Positions 1-10,061 of a stretch of 64,000 nucleotides of DNA are shown here, one piece after another. The position numbers and the translations under genes are program-made. The DNA is from Moraxella sp. VT-16-12. GTDB lineage: Bacteria > Pseudomonadota > Gammaproteobacteria > Pseudomonadales > Moraxellaceae. The stretch lies in assembly GCF_002224245.2 (NCBI RefSeq), contig NZ_NKHK02000001.1, positions 1 through 64,000 on the forward strand, given 5' to 3'. How positions within the stretch are numbered: position 1 is the stretch's first letter; each line of letters starts with the position of its first letter. The notes beneath the pieces were generated by a model, which saw only the letters and a list, made by a program, of their open reading frames with translations, made no database searches and was not told where the DNA came from.

Positions 1-3000
1 CATCAGCCAAGTTGATGGCGCCAAAGTGGGTGTGGCTCAAGCAGACACCACCATCGTTGACAGCTCAACCACGCCAAACTTAGCCCCAAGCGTTGTGGTA
101 ACCGTTACCATCACGCCTGAGCAAGGTAAAGCTGTGGCAGGTCAAGAAGTTGCTACTAGTGTTGGCACAGATCCAGAAGGCGAGCCTTTGGTGTATAGCT
201 TGACGCCAAACTCAAACCCCGATGGTTTGTACGCCATTAACCCGCAAACAGGCCAAGTTACCTTAACTCAACAAGGTGCCGACCATATTAATGCAGGTCA
301 TGATTTGCCTGTGGTGCAGGTAACTGTTACTGACCCACATGGTTTAACAGGTCAAGATAACGATAATAATGTACCAAGCACAATTGATGTGCCTGCCCCT
401 GCAACCGCACCAGAGGTTAGCATTGTTAAAGACGCAGACAATAACGGCTACATCAATGCTGATGAAAAAGGCACAGACACCACCACAGATGTTAGCGTAC
501 TGATCCCTGCTGATGCCAAAGATGGTGATGTGGTTACGGTGGTTGATGGCAACGGCGTTGAGCTTATTAAATACACCGTTGGTCAGCATGGCGTTGTTGC
601 AGGCTCAACCCAAACCTTAACAGGCGTGATGTTACCAAATGAAGGTGAGACGTTGAGTGTTAAAGCCTTTATTACAAACGTATCAGGCTCACTCACAGGC
701 AATACCGATTCTGCGATTATTGATACCATTGCCCCAGATGCCAATAACTTGTCCATTGAGATTATCAGCATTGCAGGTCAAGATAATGTTCTAAACTTAT
801 CAGAAGCTGTGATTACTGACAAACTTATCCCTGTGGTAGGTAAGGTAACAGGCGACTTCTTGCCAGGTAACTATGTTACTGTTCATGTCAATGGTAAGTA
901 TGAGACAGTGGCAGTTGATGACCAAGGCATGTTTACTGCTTACTTTGCAGGCACGGAGCTTAATGCTGACGTTGATAGAGTGGTAGAAGCAACCATCTTG
1001 GCACGTGATAAGGCAGGCAACCTGACCACCAAAACAGCCGATAAGATGTTTACGGTAGAAACTGCCATTGCACCAAGCATTGATGACTTTACGACTTTAA
1101 CCAACCCCATTTATGTGTCTGAGGAAGGTCTTAAAAATGGCATCACTGATAATCAAGGCTCGCCAGATACCACCAATAGTAGCGTGATAACAGGTCAGTT
1201 TACCTTTAAAGACCCAGACAGCTCACAGCTAAGCTTGGAATTAGAAGGCTTGACCACGGTTCAAACCTTGTCAGGCAACGATGTGGCGTGGCAGTGGGAC
1301 GCAAGCTCCAACACGCTCAAAGGTACAGCCAATGGTGAGTTGGTATTGACCGTAGAAGTGGCACAGCCTGTGCTTGTCAGCGGTGATAAGTTTGCATCTG
1401 ACTATACCATAAAACTGCATCAGCCCATTTTGCACCCTGTGCATGGCATTGAAGATGTGTTAAATCTTGACTTTAACCTAAAAGTCTCTGATGGCACGTC
1501 CACCACCACAGGTCAATTTGCCATCGTGGTAGAAGATGATATGCCATCTATTGACCAAAATGCTCATGTGGATATTGTGCTACAAAAACAACCTGCTCAA
1601 ACCAACCTATTGGTCGGCTTTGATGTGTCAAGTAGCATGAACTCACCTGCCATTCTTGATGGTAAACCTGCAACTCGTCTGGATGTAACTCAAAAAGCTC
1701 TGTCTGATGCCATCAAGCAGTACGATTCGGGCGATAATGAAGTGATGGTTAAGATGGTGTTGTTTGGCAGAGAAGCAAATACTGTTGGCAATACTTGGAT
1801 GACAGCATCTGATGCCTTAGCTTGGATTGCTACTTTGAGAGATTATGCGGACGCTAATATTAATCGTGGTAGCACCAACTATGAAGATACCTTGGCGAAG
1901 ATGATGGATGCATTTGCGCACCCAGGCAAGTTTACAGGTAGCGATGCAAATAACGTCTCCATTTTCTTGACAGATGGACACCCAAATGTGTCTATGGGTG
2001 ATAATAATGGTCTATCAGGTACAGTAAATGGTGGTCATGACAGTCCGCGTATCAGTAAAGCCGAAGAGAAAGTGTGGACAGATTGGCTGAAAACCAACAA
2101 CATCAAGTCTTATGCTTACTCAGCCCACATCGGTTCAGATTCATCAGCGATTGACCCAATTGCTTATGATGGCAAAACATCAACTGACTTGGACGGTTTG
2201 GCAGCAACTGACACATCAGGCTTGGCTCAAAACTTGACTGAAAATACCAGCATCTCAATCCAAAGCGTTACTGCCACAGGCGATGGTTCTGTATTTATCA
2301 ATGATAATACCATCTCAGGTCAGTTCACAGGCTTTGGTGCAGATGGTGGCTATGTCTCCAAAGTGGTCATTGGTGGGGCGACTTACACCTTTGATGGTAA
2401 AGACATTACCACGCCAAATGGCACAATGACCAACACCAGCTTTGTTAGCATCAATACTCCACAAGGTGGCAAATTGGTGGTGGACATGGCAACTGCCAAA
2501 TACAGCTACACATCAGCAGTTAATAAATCTGCTTATCAAGAACAGATGACCTATACGGTAGTTGATGGCGATGGCGATGGCGTTGAGTCTAAGCAAACGT
2601 GGAATGTGGTTGTCAAAGACGTTGATGGCAATACATCAATCAATGGCAAAGCGACACTTGATGTGATCGATGGTAGTATCAAAGGCTTAAATGGCGAGTA
2701 CTATGGTTATAACGACCAAGTAGTTGCAGGCAATAAAGTGCATGCTGATGATACTAAGTATGGCAACCTGCAAACCATTTCTGACATGGAAGGTATCATC
2801 AACGGACGTAATGGTGCAGACGTGGTTGGCACAAATGCTTCTGCCCATCAAGGTGCTCCTGATGCTCGCTTTACTGCCACAACCATTAACTATGGTAATG
2901 TCAGAACGAGTTTGGGTACAAACACCAGCTTAGCAAGTGGTGAGACAGCAGGTACAGGTGGTTTAACAACAAGCAACAGTCAATTGTACAAATTCTTGTC

Positions 3001-3844
3001 AAAATCCAATAGTGATGGTAACAGTATTGTTGCTGAGTCAGGTTTGGGCAACACCACAGATGCTGGCATACGTGTTACGGGTAATATCTACTTAGAGCCG
3101 GGTCAGTATGATTTTAGAGTCTATTCTGATGATGGTTTCCGTTTGTTGTTAGATGGTCAGTCTGTGATTGAGTATGATAACATTCGTGCCCCAGACACCA
3201 GTACTGCCACAGGCGTGCAGATTAAAGGCGGTCTTGTACCAGTGGAGCTACTCTACTGGGAGCAAGGAGCTCAGGGCGTGCTTAACTTTGAGTACAAACC
3301 AAGCCATGAAACTGAGTGGAAGACACTGGATTTAAGCGACACATTGATGCTCAGAGACAACTCGCTAGACCTAAACATCTTGCAAGACATCGTCATGGTT
3401 AATGATGAATGGCATGTTCGTACAGGTGATGTGATTAGTGGTACCAACCCCAAAGACCAAGAATTCATCACAGGTACAGAAGCCAAAGACATCATTTATG
3501 GTGGCAAGATGAATGACGCGCTTGTTGGTGGCAAAGGTGCTGACTTGTTTGTCTATAACACGCAAGTGGACAATGATAACGACATCATCAAAGACTTTAC
3601 TGTTGGTGTGGATAAGATTGTCCTAAGTGATGTGATTGACGTCAATGCTCAAAATCTAGGTATTAATCTGGATAACCCAGCTTGGGCAGGCAAAGACAGT
3701 GTCAGCGACATGGCGTGGAATGACAGCACTAAGACCCTAAGCTTCAAGACGGCTGACGGTGGTAGCAATGCCATCACGTTTGAGAACATGACAGAGTCTT
3801 ATACTGACTTAGATGCGTTCTTAAAAGCCAACGCCATCTTGTAA
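1..3844 (+). CDS. Giant RTX-type adhesin, C-terminal part (5' end outside window)
   Basis: This is a surface or secreted adhesin exported by a type I system. The reading frame is open to the left edge, so the true start lies upstream and at least 1,280 residues are visible. In order: bacterial Ig-like repeats (about nt 400-1060), a VWA domain (about 1590-2220) with the MIDAS-like DVSSSMNS, a PA14/GLEYA-like domain (about 2680-3290; YDFRVYSDDGFRLLLDGQ), one RTX-like repeat (GGKGADLFVY, about 3530) and a C-terminal type I secretion target region ending near DIIKDF. A rho-independent terminator follows, and then outer-membrane, ABC and HlyD genes that would export it. The family is known for cell-cell or surface attachment and biofilm formation. 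The actual ligand is not inferable. Confidence 0.88.
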   Translation, partial: ISQVDGAKVGVAQADTTIVDSSTTPNLAPSVVVTVTITPEQGKAVAGQEVATSVGTDPEGEPLVYSLTPNSNPDGLYAINPQTGQVTLTQQGADHINAGHDLPVVQVTVTDPHGLTGQDNDNNVPSTIDVPAPATAPEVSIVKDADNNGYINADEKGTDTTTDVSVLIPADAKDGDVVTVVDGNGVELIKYTVGQHGVVAGSTQTLTGVMLPNEGETLSVKAFITNVSGSLTGNTDSAIIDTIAPDANNLSIEIISIAGQDNVLNLSEAVITDKLIPVVGKVTGDFLPGNYVTVHVNGKYETVAVDDQGMFTAYFAGTELNADVDRVVEATILARDKAGNLTTKTADKMFTVETAIAPSIDDFTTLTNPIYVSEEGLKNGITDNQGSPDTTNSSVITGQFTFKDPDSSQLSLELEGLTTVQTLSGNDVAWQWDASSNTLKGTANGELVLTVEVAQPVLVSGDKFASDYTIKLHQPILHPVHGIEDVLNLDFNLKVSDGTSTTTGQFAIVVEDDMPSIDQNAHVDIVLQKQPAQTNLLVGFDVSSSMNSPAILDGKPATRLDVTQKALSDAIKQYDSGDNEVMVKMVLFGREANTVGNTWMTASDALAWIATLRDYADANINRGSTNYEDTLAKMMDAFAHPGKFTGSDANNVSIFLTDGHPNVSMGDNNGLSGTVNGGHDSPRISKAEEKVWTDWLKTNNIKSYAYSAHIGSDSSAIDPIAYDGKTSTDLDGLAATDTSGLAQNLTENTSISIQSVTATGDGSVFINDNTISGQFTGFGADGGYVSKVVIGGATYTFDGKDITTPNGTMTNTSFVSINTPQGGKLVVDMATAKYSYTSAVNKSAYQEQMTYTVVDGDGDGVESKQTWNVVVKDVDGNTSINGKATLDVIDGSIKGLNGEYYGYNDQVVAGNKVHADDTKYGNLQTISDMEGIINGRNGADVVGTNASAHQGAPDARFTATTINYGNVRTSLGTNTSLASGETAGTGGLTTSNSQLYKFLSKSNSDGNSIVAESGLGNTTDAGIRVTGNIYLEPGQYDFRVYSDDGFRLLLDGQSVIEYDNIRAPDTSTATGVQIKGGLVPVELLYWEQGAQGVLNFEYKPSHETEWKTLDLSDTLMLRDNSLDLNILQDIVMVNDEWHVRTGDVISGTNPKDQEFITGTEAKDIIYGGKMNDALVGGKGADLFVYNTQVDNDNDIIKDFTVGVDKIVLSDVIDVNAQNLGINLDNPAWAGKDSVSDMAWNDSTKTLSFKTADGGSNAITFENMTESYTDLDAFLKANAIL

Positions 3845-3857
3845 CGCCAACCAACCC

Positions 3858-3890
3858 AAAAAACCTGCAAGTTCGCTTGTGGGTTTTTTG
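3858..3890 (+). terminator. Rho-independent terminator after the adhesin
   Basis: An A-rich/T-rich stem (AAAAAACC...GGTTTTTT) with a TTCG loop starts 14 nt after the adhesin stop codon. It separates the very large adhesin transcript from the secretion genes. Confidence 0.8.
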
Positions 3891-4074
3891 TTATTATGAA
3901 GTGCGGTTGAGTCATTTTTTGGTATGATTTTTGCTAAATAACAAGTGCTGTTATCGGCACAAATCGTTTAACAGCCCAATAAATCGGCTCAAAGCAAGAA
4001 TACATAGGACAGGCGTTGCAGTAATTTAAGCCAAAATTTGCTATGATAAACCGATGAATATATTGACTGGGTAG

Positions 4075-5577
4075 GTGGTTGTGATAACAACAAAAATTTC
4101 AAAACTCGGGCTTGGCATACTGGCGATGATGACATCGCTGGTTGTGCGTGCCGAAGTCAATCCTTTAAATATTGATGAACTTATTATTAAGGCAACCAAC
4201 ACGCACCCTTTGGTGAATGCAGCTCGTGCTGATGAGCTTGCTGCCCAAGAAGGCGTAAAGGCTGCCAAGTTAAGCTTGTGGGCGACCCCCAGTGTCAGTG
4301 CAGGGCATGACAGCCAAGATGGTCTTATCAGTACTGTAACCATCAGACAACCTGTGTGGACAGGTGGTCAGCTGACTGCCAACATTAACCGCAGTATTTA
4401 TGACGAAAAATCGGCAACTGCTTACATTTTTGACCAACAAAACACGGTGGCAAAAAATACCATAGACATTTGGCAAAGCTACATTTATGCCATTGCTTTA
4501 CAGGAGCTTTATACAGCGAACTTGGAGAGACTTCGTGAATTTGAAGCCATGATGCAGCGACGTGTGGAGCATGGGGTTTCTGCCAGAATTGAGCTGGATT
4601 TGGTAAAAAATCGCATTTTGCAGGATTATAACTCATACCAAGGGGCGTTAGAGCAAGAGCGTGTGGCAGGGGCAAGATTGGCACAGCTTGTTGGTGAGAG
4701 CATTGGCACAAAAAACTATCATGTTACTTTAAAAATGCTGACTGACTATGCCAAGACTCAATCGGTCAATTTTGAAAACATGGTGTTTAACAGCTCAGGA
4801 GCAACCCATCCAAGTGTGGTGCGTCAGTTTTACCAAGTAGAATCTGCCAAACAAGAAGCAAAATCCCAGCTTGCCAGCCGTTATCCAACGATGTATGTGC
4901 AATATCAGCATACCTTTAAATTGGAAAAACATAGTGATAAAGGGGATTTTTCGGTGGGCATGAGTTATGACCCAGGGGCAGGATTTTCCAATATGGCATT
5001 GGCTCGTGCATCGCAAGCTCGTGCATTAAGTCTTTCACAAAGCCAAGAAGCTGCCCGCCGTAATGTCATGGAAAGCTTGCAGACGCAGTATCAAGAGTTT
5101 GTCTCTGCCAAGGACAAAGAGCGTTCGCTCACGTCCGCCATTGATGGGGCTCAGATTGTTGTGGATTCTTATGGGCGACAGTTTATTGCAGGGCGAAAAT
5201 CTTGGCTGGAAGTGCTCAATGCCGTGCGGGAATTGTCAGACTATCAGCGACAGCTTTTAGAAGTGCAAAGTCAGATGGTGGCAAGTTTTTATAAATTGCA
5301 AGTGGATTTTGGGGCGATGCCGTGGCAAAAAGAGCATAAGGCCATCATTGAGCCTGTCAGTGAATTTCGTCCATATCGAGCGTTTGTGGATTGGGCACAG
5401 ACTCAAAAGAGCAAGCTGAAACGCCCAAAAATCAGCCCAACACCAACTGATGACAGTTTGCCTGAATGGACGCTAGATGAGCTGGCTTTTGCTGGCGATG
5501 AAACAGAAGATACAGACATAGATGGGGGTGATGTGTTGATACCTGACGACCCCCTGATGATAATTGACACCAATTAA
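4075..5577 (+). CDS. TolC/LapE-like outer-membrane efflux protein
   Basis: Outer-membrane channel component of the type I secretion system. The N-terminus has a signal peptide (hydrophobic GLGILAMMTSLVV, cleavage after VRA). About 400 residues of TolC/OEP-like helical repeats follow (LDLVKNRILQDYNSYQ, AGRKSWLEVLNAVREL). The roughly 100-residue C-terminus is acidic and not typical of the core barrel. The start is a GTG at 4075 or the GTG at 4081, with GTAGGTGG just before; no in-frame ATG lies upstream. The next gene (ABC exporter) begins 8 nt after its stop, so they form an operon dedicated to the adhesin upstream. Confidence 0.88.
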   Translation: MVVITTKISKLGLGILAMMTSLVVRAEVNPLNIDELIIKATNTHPLVNAARADELAAQEGVKAAKLSLWATPSVSAGHDSQDGLISTVTIRQPVWTGGQLTANINRSIYDEKSATAYIFDQQNTVAKNTIDIWQSYIYAIALQELYTANLERLREFEAMMQRRVEHGVSARIELDLVKNRILQDYNSYQGALEQERVAGARLAQLVGESIGTKNYHVTLKMLTDYAKTQSVNFENMVFNSSGATHPSVVRQFYQVESAKQEAKSQLASRYPTMYVQYQHTFKLEKHSDKGDFSVGMSYDPGAGFSNMALARASQARALSLSQSQEAARRNVMESLQTQYQEFVSAKDKERSLTSAIDGAQIVVDSYGRQFIAGRKSWLEVLNAVRELSDYQRQLLEVQSQMVASFYKLQVDFGAMPWQKEHKAIIEPVSEFRPYRAFVDWAQTQKSKLKRPKISPTPTDDSLPEWTLDELAFAGDETEDTDIDGGDVLIPDDPLMIIDTN

Positions 5578-5585
5578 GGAAACCT

Positions 5586-7751
5586 ATGCTTTCGCAGAAT
5601 ACCATTAGTATCAAACAAAACCTAAGTGAGCTTGGTCATGCTACTGCTGTTTTATTAAAAGAGCAGGGCGTGCCTGTGGATGCTAACCGTTTGCACTCTG
5701 CCATCAATGGGTTGGATGAGATTCATGACCCAGAAGGGCAGTTGTTGGTTTTGTTGTCTGTGCTTGGTATTGCTGATTTGCCATTTATTCTAAGTGAGCC
5801 CGACCCTGCATATATGCCACTGTTGGCACATCATACTGAGCTTGGTTATGGGCGAGTGGTGGCACAGGTGCAATCAGGTCTGTGGACCTTTGAGCAGTCA
5901 GGTGGTCGTTTTACTTGTCGCACGTCTGATTTGGATTTTGTGGCAAAGATTACGCTGACCGATGAACATATTGCTCAAAAAAACATCACGTTTTCACAAT
6001 TATTAAAACAAAATTTACGCCAATATAAATGGGTGGTCATAGAAGCGGTGATGGCATCTTTTATCATCAATATGCTGGCACTTGCCATCTCGCTGTTTTC
6101 TATGCAGGTGTATGACCGTGTTATTCCTACAAGCAGTAAATACACACTCATCATTTTATCATCAGGCGTGGCATTGATTATTTTGTTTGAGTTGGGTATG
6201 AAATTTGCTCGCTCAAAAGTTATGGATAAACTGGTGGTAGGCATAGACCAAACTTTATCACGCAAAATCTTTGAGCGTTTGTTAAAGGTGCGAATAGACC
6301 AAATGCCAAATTCGGTCGGCAGTCTGGTGGCACAGCTACGTGGCTATGAGCAGGTGCGAAGTTTTTTTACTGCCAGCAGTTTGTTTACGGTGGTTGATGT
6401 ACCAATGAGCTTGCTGTTTATTACCATCATTGCTGTCATTGGTTCGCCTTGGGTGGCGTTAGTGCCAATCATCGCTGCGGTGATAGGGGTGTTTTTGGGC
6501 TTAAATAGCCGTAAAAAAATGGATGCCACAGCCGCCGAAGGGGCATCTGCTTCTTATCTAAAAACAGGGATTTTGGTAGAAACTGTAGAAGGCATGGAGA
6601 CCATCAAAGCAGGCTCTGGTAACTGGAAGTTTTTATCACGTTGGCTAAACGTCATGGACACCACCACCAAAAATGACCTAAAAATGCGTCATATCAATGA
6701 TAATTTGACATATAGTGTGCAAATGCTTCAACAGGTCAGTTATATTGGTATTGTCATTGTGGGGGCGTTTATCGTGATGGGGCAACAGATGACCACAGGG
6801 GGGCTGATTGCTTGTACGATTTTGGGGGGGCGGATTTTAGCACCCATCATGAGTTTGCCAAACCTTTTGGTTCAACATTCGCACGCCAAAGCTGCCCAAA
6901 TGAACATTGAACGCTTGTTTAGCCTTGCCCAAGACAATGACAACGTCAGCCACCCTTTATCACCAAGTCGCATCTATGGTAATTATCAATGCGAGCGTTT
7001 GCAGTTTAAATATGGTGAAAATGATCGTTTGGCATTAGATGTGCCAAGATTGACCATCAATGCAGGTGAGCGAGTGGCGATTTTGGGTTCTATCGGTTCA
7101 GGCAAATCTACCTTGCTAAAAATGCTTTCAGGACTGTATTCGCCGACATCAGGAACTGTTTTGGTGGATGGACTTGACATGAGTCATATCAGCCGAGAGT
7201 CTTTAAATCATCAAATTGGCTACTTGCAACAAGACCACCGCTTATTTCAAGGCACGCTTAGAGAAAACTTGCTCATTGGTATGCCAACCCCAAGTGATGA
7301 CATTTTAAATAAAACCTTGCACCGCACAGGGCTTATCCGCTTGGTGTCAGGGCATTCTAATGGTTTGGATTTGCCCATCAGTGAAGGCGGTAAGGGTTTG
7401 TCAGGCGGTCAAAAACAACTGGTGGCTTTTACACGTTTGGTGCTGACAGAGCCGTCTGTGTGGCTGATGGACGAACCAACAGCATCTATGGACAATCAGC
7501 AAGCCCAGCAATGTCTAAGGGTTGTTGCCGAAGAGTTAAAAGACCCATCAAAAACGCTCATTGTTTCCACGCACAAAATGGAGCTTTTGGCACTTGTCAA
7601 TCGCATCATCATCATGGCAAACGGTCAGGTGGTGATGGACGGACCTAAGCAGATGGTGCTGGACCAACTGATGAAAAATGAACAAAACGCACACGACCGC
7701 CAACAGTTATCAGGTCAAAACCAGACGATGATTCAGGGCAAACAGTCTTAA
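5586..7751 (+). CDS. Type I secretion ABC exporter/permease (LapB-like)
   Basis: Inner-membrane ATPase powering adhesin export, 721 residues. The N-terminal ~130 residues resemble a C39-like domain without a recognisable catalytic Cys, as in RTX/Lap exporters that bind but do not cleave their substrate. Transmembrane segments lie about residues 150-400. The ATPase has Walker A GSIGSGKST, signature LSGGQ, and Walker B VWLMDEP followed by the D-loop region TASMD. An AAGGAAACC ribosome site precedes the ATG. It lies between the TolC-like and HlyD-like genes with gaps of 8 and 12 nt. Confidence 0.93.
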   Translation: MLSQNTISIKQNLSELGHATAVLLKEQGVPVDANRLHSAINGLDEIHDPEGQLLVLLSVLGIADLPFILSEPDPAYMPLLAHHTELGYGRVVAQVQSGLWTFEQSGGRFTCRTSDLDFVAKITLTDEHIAQKNITFSQLLKQNLRQYKWVVIEAVMASFIINMLALAISLFSMQVYDRVIPTSSKYTLIILSSGVALIILFELGMKFARSKVMDKLVVGIDQTLSRKIFERLLKVRIDQMPNSVGSLVAQLRGYEQVRSFFTASSLFTVVDVPMSLLFITIIAVIGSPWVALVPIIAAVIGVFLGLNSRKKMDATAAEGASASYLKTGILVETVEGMETIKAGSGNWKFLSRWLNVMDTTTKNDLKMRHINDNLTYSVQMLQQVSYIGIVIVGAFIVMGQQMTTGGLIACTILGGRILAPIMSLPNLLVQHSHAKAAQMNIERLFSLAQDNDNVSHPLSPSRIYGNYQCERLQFKYGENDRLALDVPRLTINAGERVAILGSIGSGKSTLLKMLSGLYSPTSGTVLVDGLDMSHISRESLNHQIGYLQQDHRLFQGTLRENLLIGMPTPSDDILNKTLHRTGLIRLVSGHSNGLDLPISEGGKGLSGGQKQLVAFTRLVLTEPSVWLMDEPTASMDNQQAQQCLRVVAEELKDPSKTLIVSTHKMELLALVNRIIIMANGQVVMDGPKQMVLDQLMKNEQNAHDRQQLSGQNQTMIQGKQS

Positions 7752-7763
7752 TGGAAAATATCT

Positions 7764-8933
7764 ATGAATGAGTATAATTACCGACCGACCAAACCTCAGA
7801 CAGGTAAATTTAGCCTTGTGATTTGGGCGACTTTGGTGATGATTGTGATTTTGGTGGTGTGGGCATCGTTTGCTAAGATTGACCAAGTAACCCGAGCTAC
7901 CGCCACCGTCATTGCTAGTGCCAGAACCCAAGAGATACAAGCGGTGGACGAAGGAGTGCTTTCTGAACTGCTTGTCAAAGAAGGCGATGACGTTAAAAAA
8001 GGTGATTTGTTGGCGGTACTAGAAGAAGAGCGAGCCAAGGCGGCTTTGGACAATAGTGCAACCAAAGTGGCAGCCCTGCAAGCAAGGGTGGCACGTTTGG
8101 AAGCAGAGATTTTTGATAAGCCACTTAAATTTAGTGCCGATGTCCAAAAATACCCTGAATACGTCCAAAACCAAACCGAGCTGTATAATCGCCGTCGTCA
8201 AGCCATTCAGCAAGATGTGTCATCACTGGAAAACATGCTCAGGCTTGCCAAACAAGAGCTGTCTTTAAATGAGCCACTACTGGTACATGGTGATGTCAGT
8301 CAAGCAGACGTGATTAAACTTCGCCGTCAGGTGGCAGATATTGAAGCTCAGATTACCAATAAGCGTAATAAATATTTTGAAGAAGCCCAAACCGAGCTGA
8401 CCAAAGCCCAAGAAGAGCTACAAGTAGAGCAAGAACAGCTTAGAGACCGCACCCAAGTACTAGAAGAAAAACGCCTGTTTGCTCCCACAGATGGTAAAGT
8501 AAATAACATTGCTGTTACCACCATTGGTGGGGTGGTCAGACCAGGTGATACCATCATGCAACTGCTACCGACCAGCAGTGATTTGATTGTAGAAGCCAAG
8601 GTAAAACCTGTGGACATTGCCTATGTCAAAGAAGGTCAAATGGCAAGTGTGAAGCTAGATGCGTATGACTTTTCTATTTTTGGGGCGATGGACGGTGAAG
8701 TCATCTACATCTCTCCTGATACGCTGATGGAAAAGACACCACAAGGTGAAGAGCCTTATTATCGGGTGCAAATTCGTATCGCGGGGGCTCAGTATGAAAA
8801 CCGTGCCAAAGACATTGTCATCAAGCCGGGTATGACCGCCAGTGTGGACATCAAAGCAATGGAGCGAACAGTATTGTCTTATCTGACCAAGCCGATTACC
8901 AAAACATTGTCAGAAGGTTTGGGAGAGCGTTAA
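7764..8933 (+). CDS. HlyD-family membrane fusion protein (LapC-like)
   Basis: Periplasmic adaptor linking the ABC exporter to the outer-membrane channel, 389 residues. One N-terminal transmembrane helix (LVIWATLVMIVILVVWASF), then a lipoyl/barrel half (VDEGVLSELLVKEGDDVKKG), a coiled-coil hairpin (about residues 90-235) and the returning barrel with LFAPTDGKVNNIAVTTIGG. This is the normal length and order for the family. Its TAA stop overlaps by two bases the stop codon of the small gene on the opposite strand, so the operon ends here. Confidence 0.93.
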   Translation: MNEYNYRPTKPQTGKFSLVIWATLVMIVILVVWASFAKIDQVTRATATVIASARTQEIQAVDEGVLSELLVKEGDDVKKGDLLAVLEEERAKAALDNSATKVAALQARVARLEAEIFDKPLKFSADVQKYPEYVQNQTELYNRRRQAIQQDVSSLENMLRLAKQELSLNEPLLVHGDVSQADVIKLRRQVADIEAQITNKRNKYFEEAQTELTKAQEELQVEQEQLRDRTQVLEEKRLFAPTDGKVNNIAVTTIGGVVRPGDTIMQLLPTSSDLIVEAKVKPVDIAYVKEGQMASVKLDAYDFSIFGAMDGEVIYISPDTLMEKTPQGEEPYYRVQIRIAGAQYENRAKDIVIKPGMTASVDIKAMERTVLSYLTKPITKTLSEGLGER

Positions 8934-9079
8934 TCGTCAGTTGGGGGACGTTGGGTGTATTTGGCATCATATTCTGCCTTTTCTTGGCGATAAATCTCAA
9001 ATACACATAACTCTTCACAACCACTTTGACAGCATTCATCGTCTTCTGGTGGGGTGGGTGGCGGTGGTATGTCGGTCAT
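8930..9079 (-). CDS. Small Cys-rich oxidoreductase-like protein (49 aa)
   Basis: A 49-residue gene beginning MTDIPPPPTPPEDDECCQSG and continuing with CEELCVFEIYRQE. The proline-rich start followed by CCxSGCxxLCVxxxY matches the oxidoreductase-like N-terminal family (PF09791), known in proteobacteria and in mitochondrial proteins. Its exact reaction is unknown. An AGGAGCC ribosome site (in AAAAGGCTCCT read on the + strand) precedes the ATG by a few bases. Its stop codon overlaps that of the convergent HlyD-like gene. It is easily missed because of its size. Confidence 0.72.
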   Translation of the reverse strand: MTDIPPPPTPPEDDECCQSGCEELCVFEIYRQEKAEYDAKYTQRPPTDD

Positions 9080-9238
9080 AAAAGGCTCCTAAAATTATCA
9101 TTATAAAGTTTTTTGTGGGCATTGCAAGAGCCAGCGTGCCGATAAAATATTTGTGCTTTTTTGTGTAGATGGCTTGCTATTGATGAGAGTTTGGTTATAA
9201 TCATGTGGTTAAACCTTAAAATAAAAAGGGGTGTCAGC

Positions 9239-10060
9239 ATGAAATTTTTTAAAAAAACTCTATTAACAAGCATATTAAGTGTCAGTTTGATTTTGCCCAT
9301 GTCAGGCTGTTCTAGCACCACCGAAGCAGGGGCGGTGGGGGCTGACCGTAAGCAGTTGCTTTTGGTATCTAGTGAAGAGGTGCTGGCATTATCCAACCAA
9401 GCCTATCAGCAAACCATCAGCGAAGCCAGACGAGCGGGTAAATTAGATGTTGATACCGCCCAAGTGGCTCGCCTAAGACGCATCGCCAATCATCTAATCC
9501 CACACACCACCATTTATCGTGGCGATGCAGGTATGTGGCGTTGGCAGGTGCATTCTATCCAAGATAATACCATAAATGCCTATGTCATGCCGGGCGGTAA
9601 GATTGTTTTTTATAGTGGCATCATAGACAAATTACAATTAAGCGATGCTGAGATTGCCGCCATCATGGGGCATGAGATGGCACACGCTTTGCGTGAACAT
9701 AGCCGAGAGCGTATGAGTCGTAGCATGGCGACAGGTAGCGTGCTGTCCATTGCATCGGCTGCTTTGGGTTTGTCATCAGGTCAAGCACAGCTTGCCAGTT
9801 TGGCAGGGAGCATTGGTCTTGATTTGCCCCATTCACGCACCCAAGAAGCCGAAGCGGATAAAATCGGTCTTGAGCTGATGGCAAGAGCAGGTTATGCCCC
9901 AACTGCTGCCATCACGCTTTGGCGAAAAATGCAACGAGCGTCCGAAGGGAGCATGCCCCAGTTTTTAAGCACGCACCCCAATAGTGAAAATCGCATTAAA
10001 CAAATCCAAGCTTTATTGCCAATTGTTAACCCTTTATACCAATCTTCTGTAAAACGCTGA
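9239..10060 (+). CDS. M48-family zinc metalloprotease lipoprotein
   Basis: Membrane-anchored envelope protease of 273 residues. The start is the ATG at 9239, chosen because it follows AAAAAGGGG and opens a lipoprotein signal (FKKTLLTSILSVSLIL, lipobox MSGC). The zinc motif HEMAH sits near residue 142, and the third ligand Glu is in EAEADKIGLELMARAGY, both typical of the LoiP/BepA/YcaL group that handles outer-membrane protein quality control. BolA starts 1 nt after the stop, so they are probably co-transcribed. Confidence 0.9.
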   Translation: MKFFKKTLLTSILSVSLILPMSGCSSTTEAGAVGADRKQLLLVSSEEVLALSNQAYQQTISEARRAGKLDVDTAQVARLRRIANHLIPHTTIYRGDAGMWRWQVHSIQDNTINAYVMPGGKIVFYSGIIDKLQLSDAEIAAIMGHEMAHALREHSRERMSRSMATGSVLSIASAALGLSSGQAQLASLAGSIGLDLPHSRTQEAEADKIGLELMARAGYAPTAAITLWRKMQRASEGSMPQFLSTHPNSENRIKQIQALLPIVNPLYQSSVKR

Positions 10061-10061
10061 T

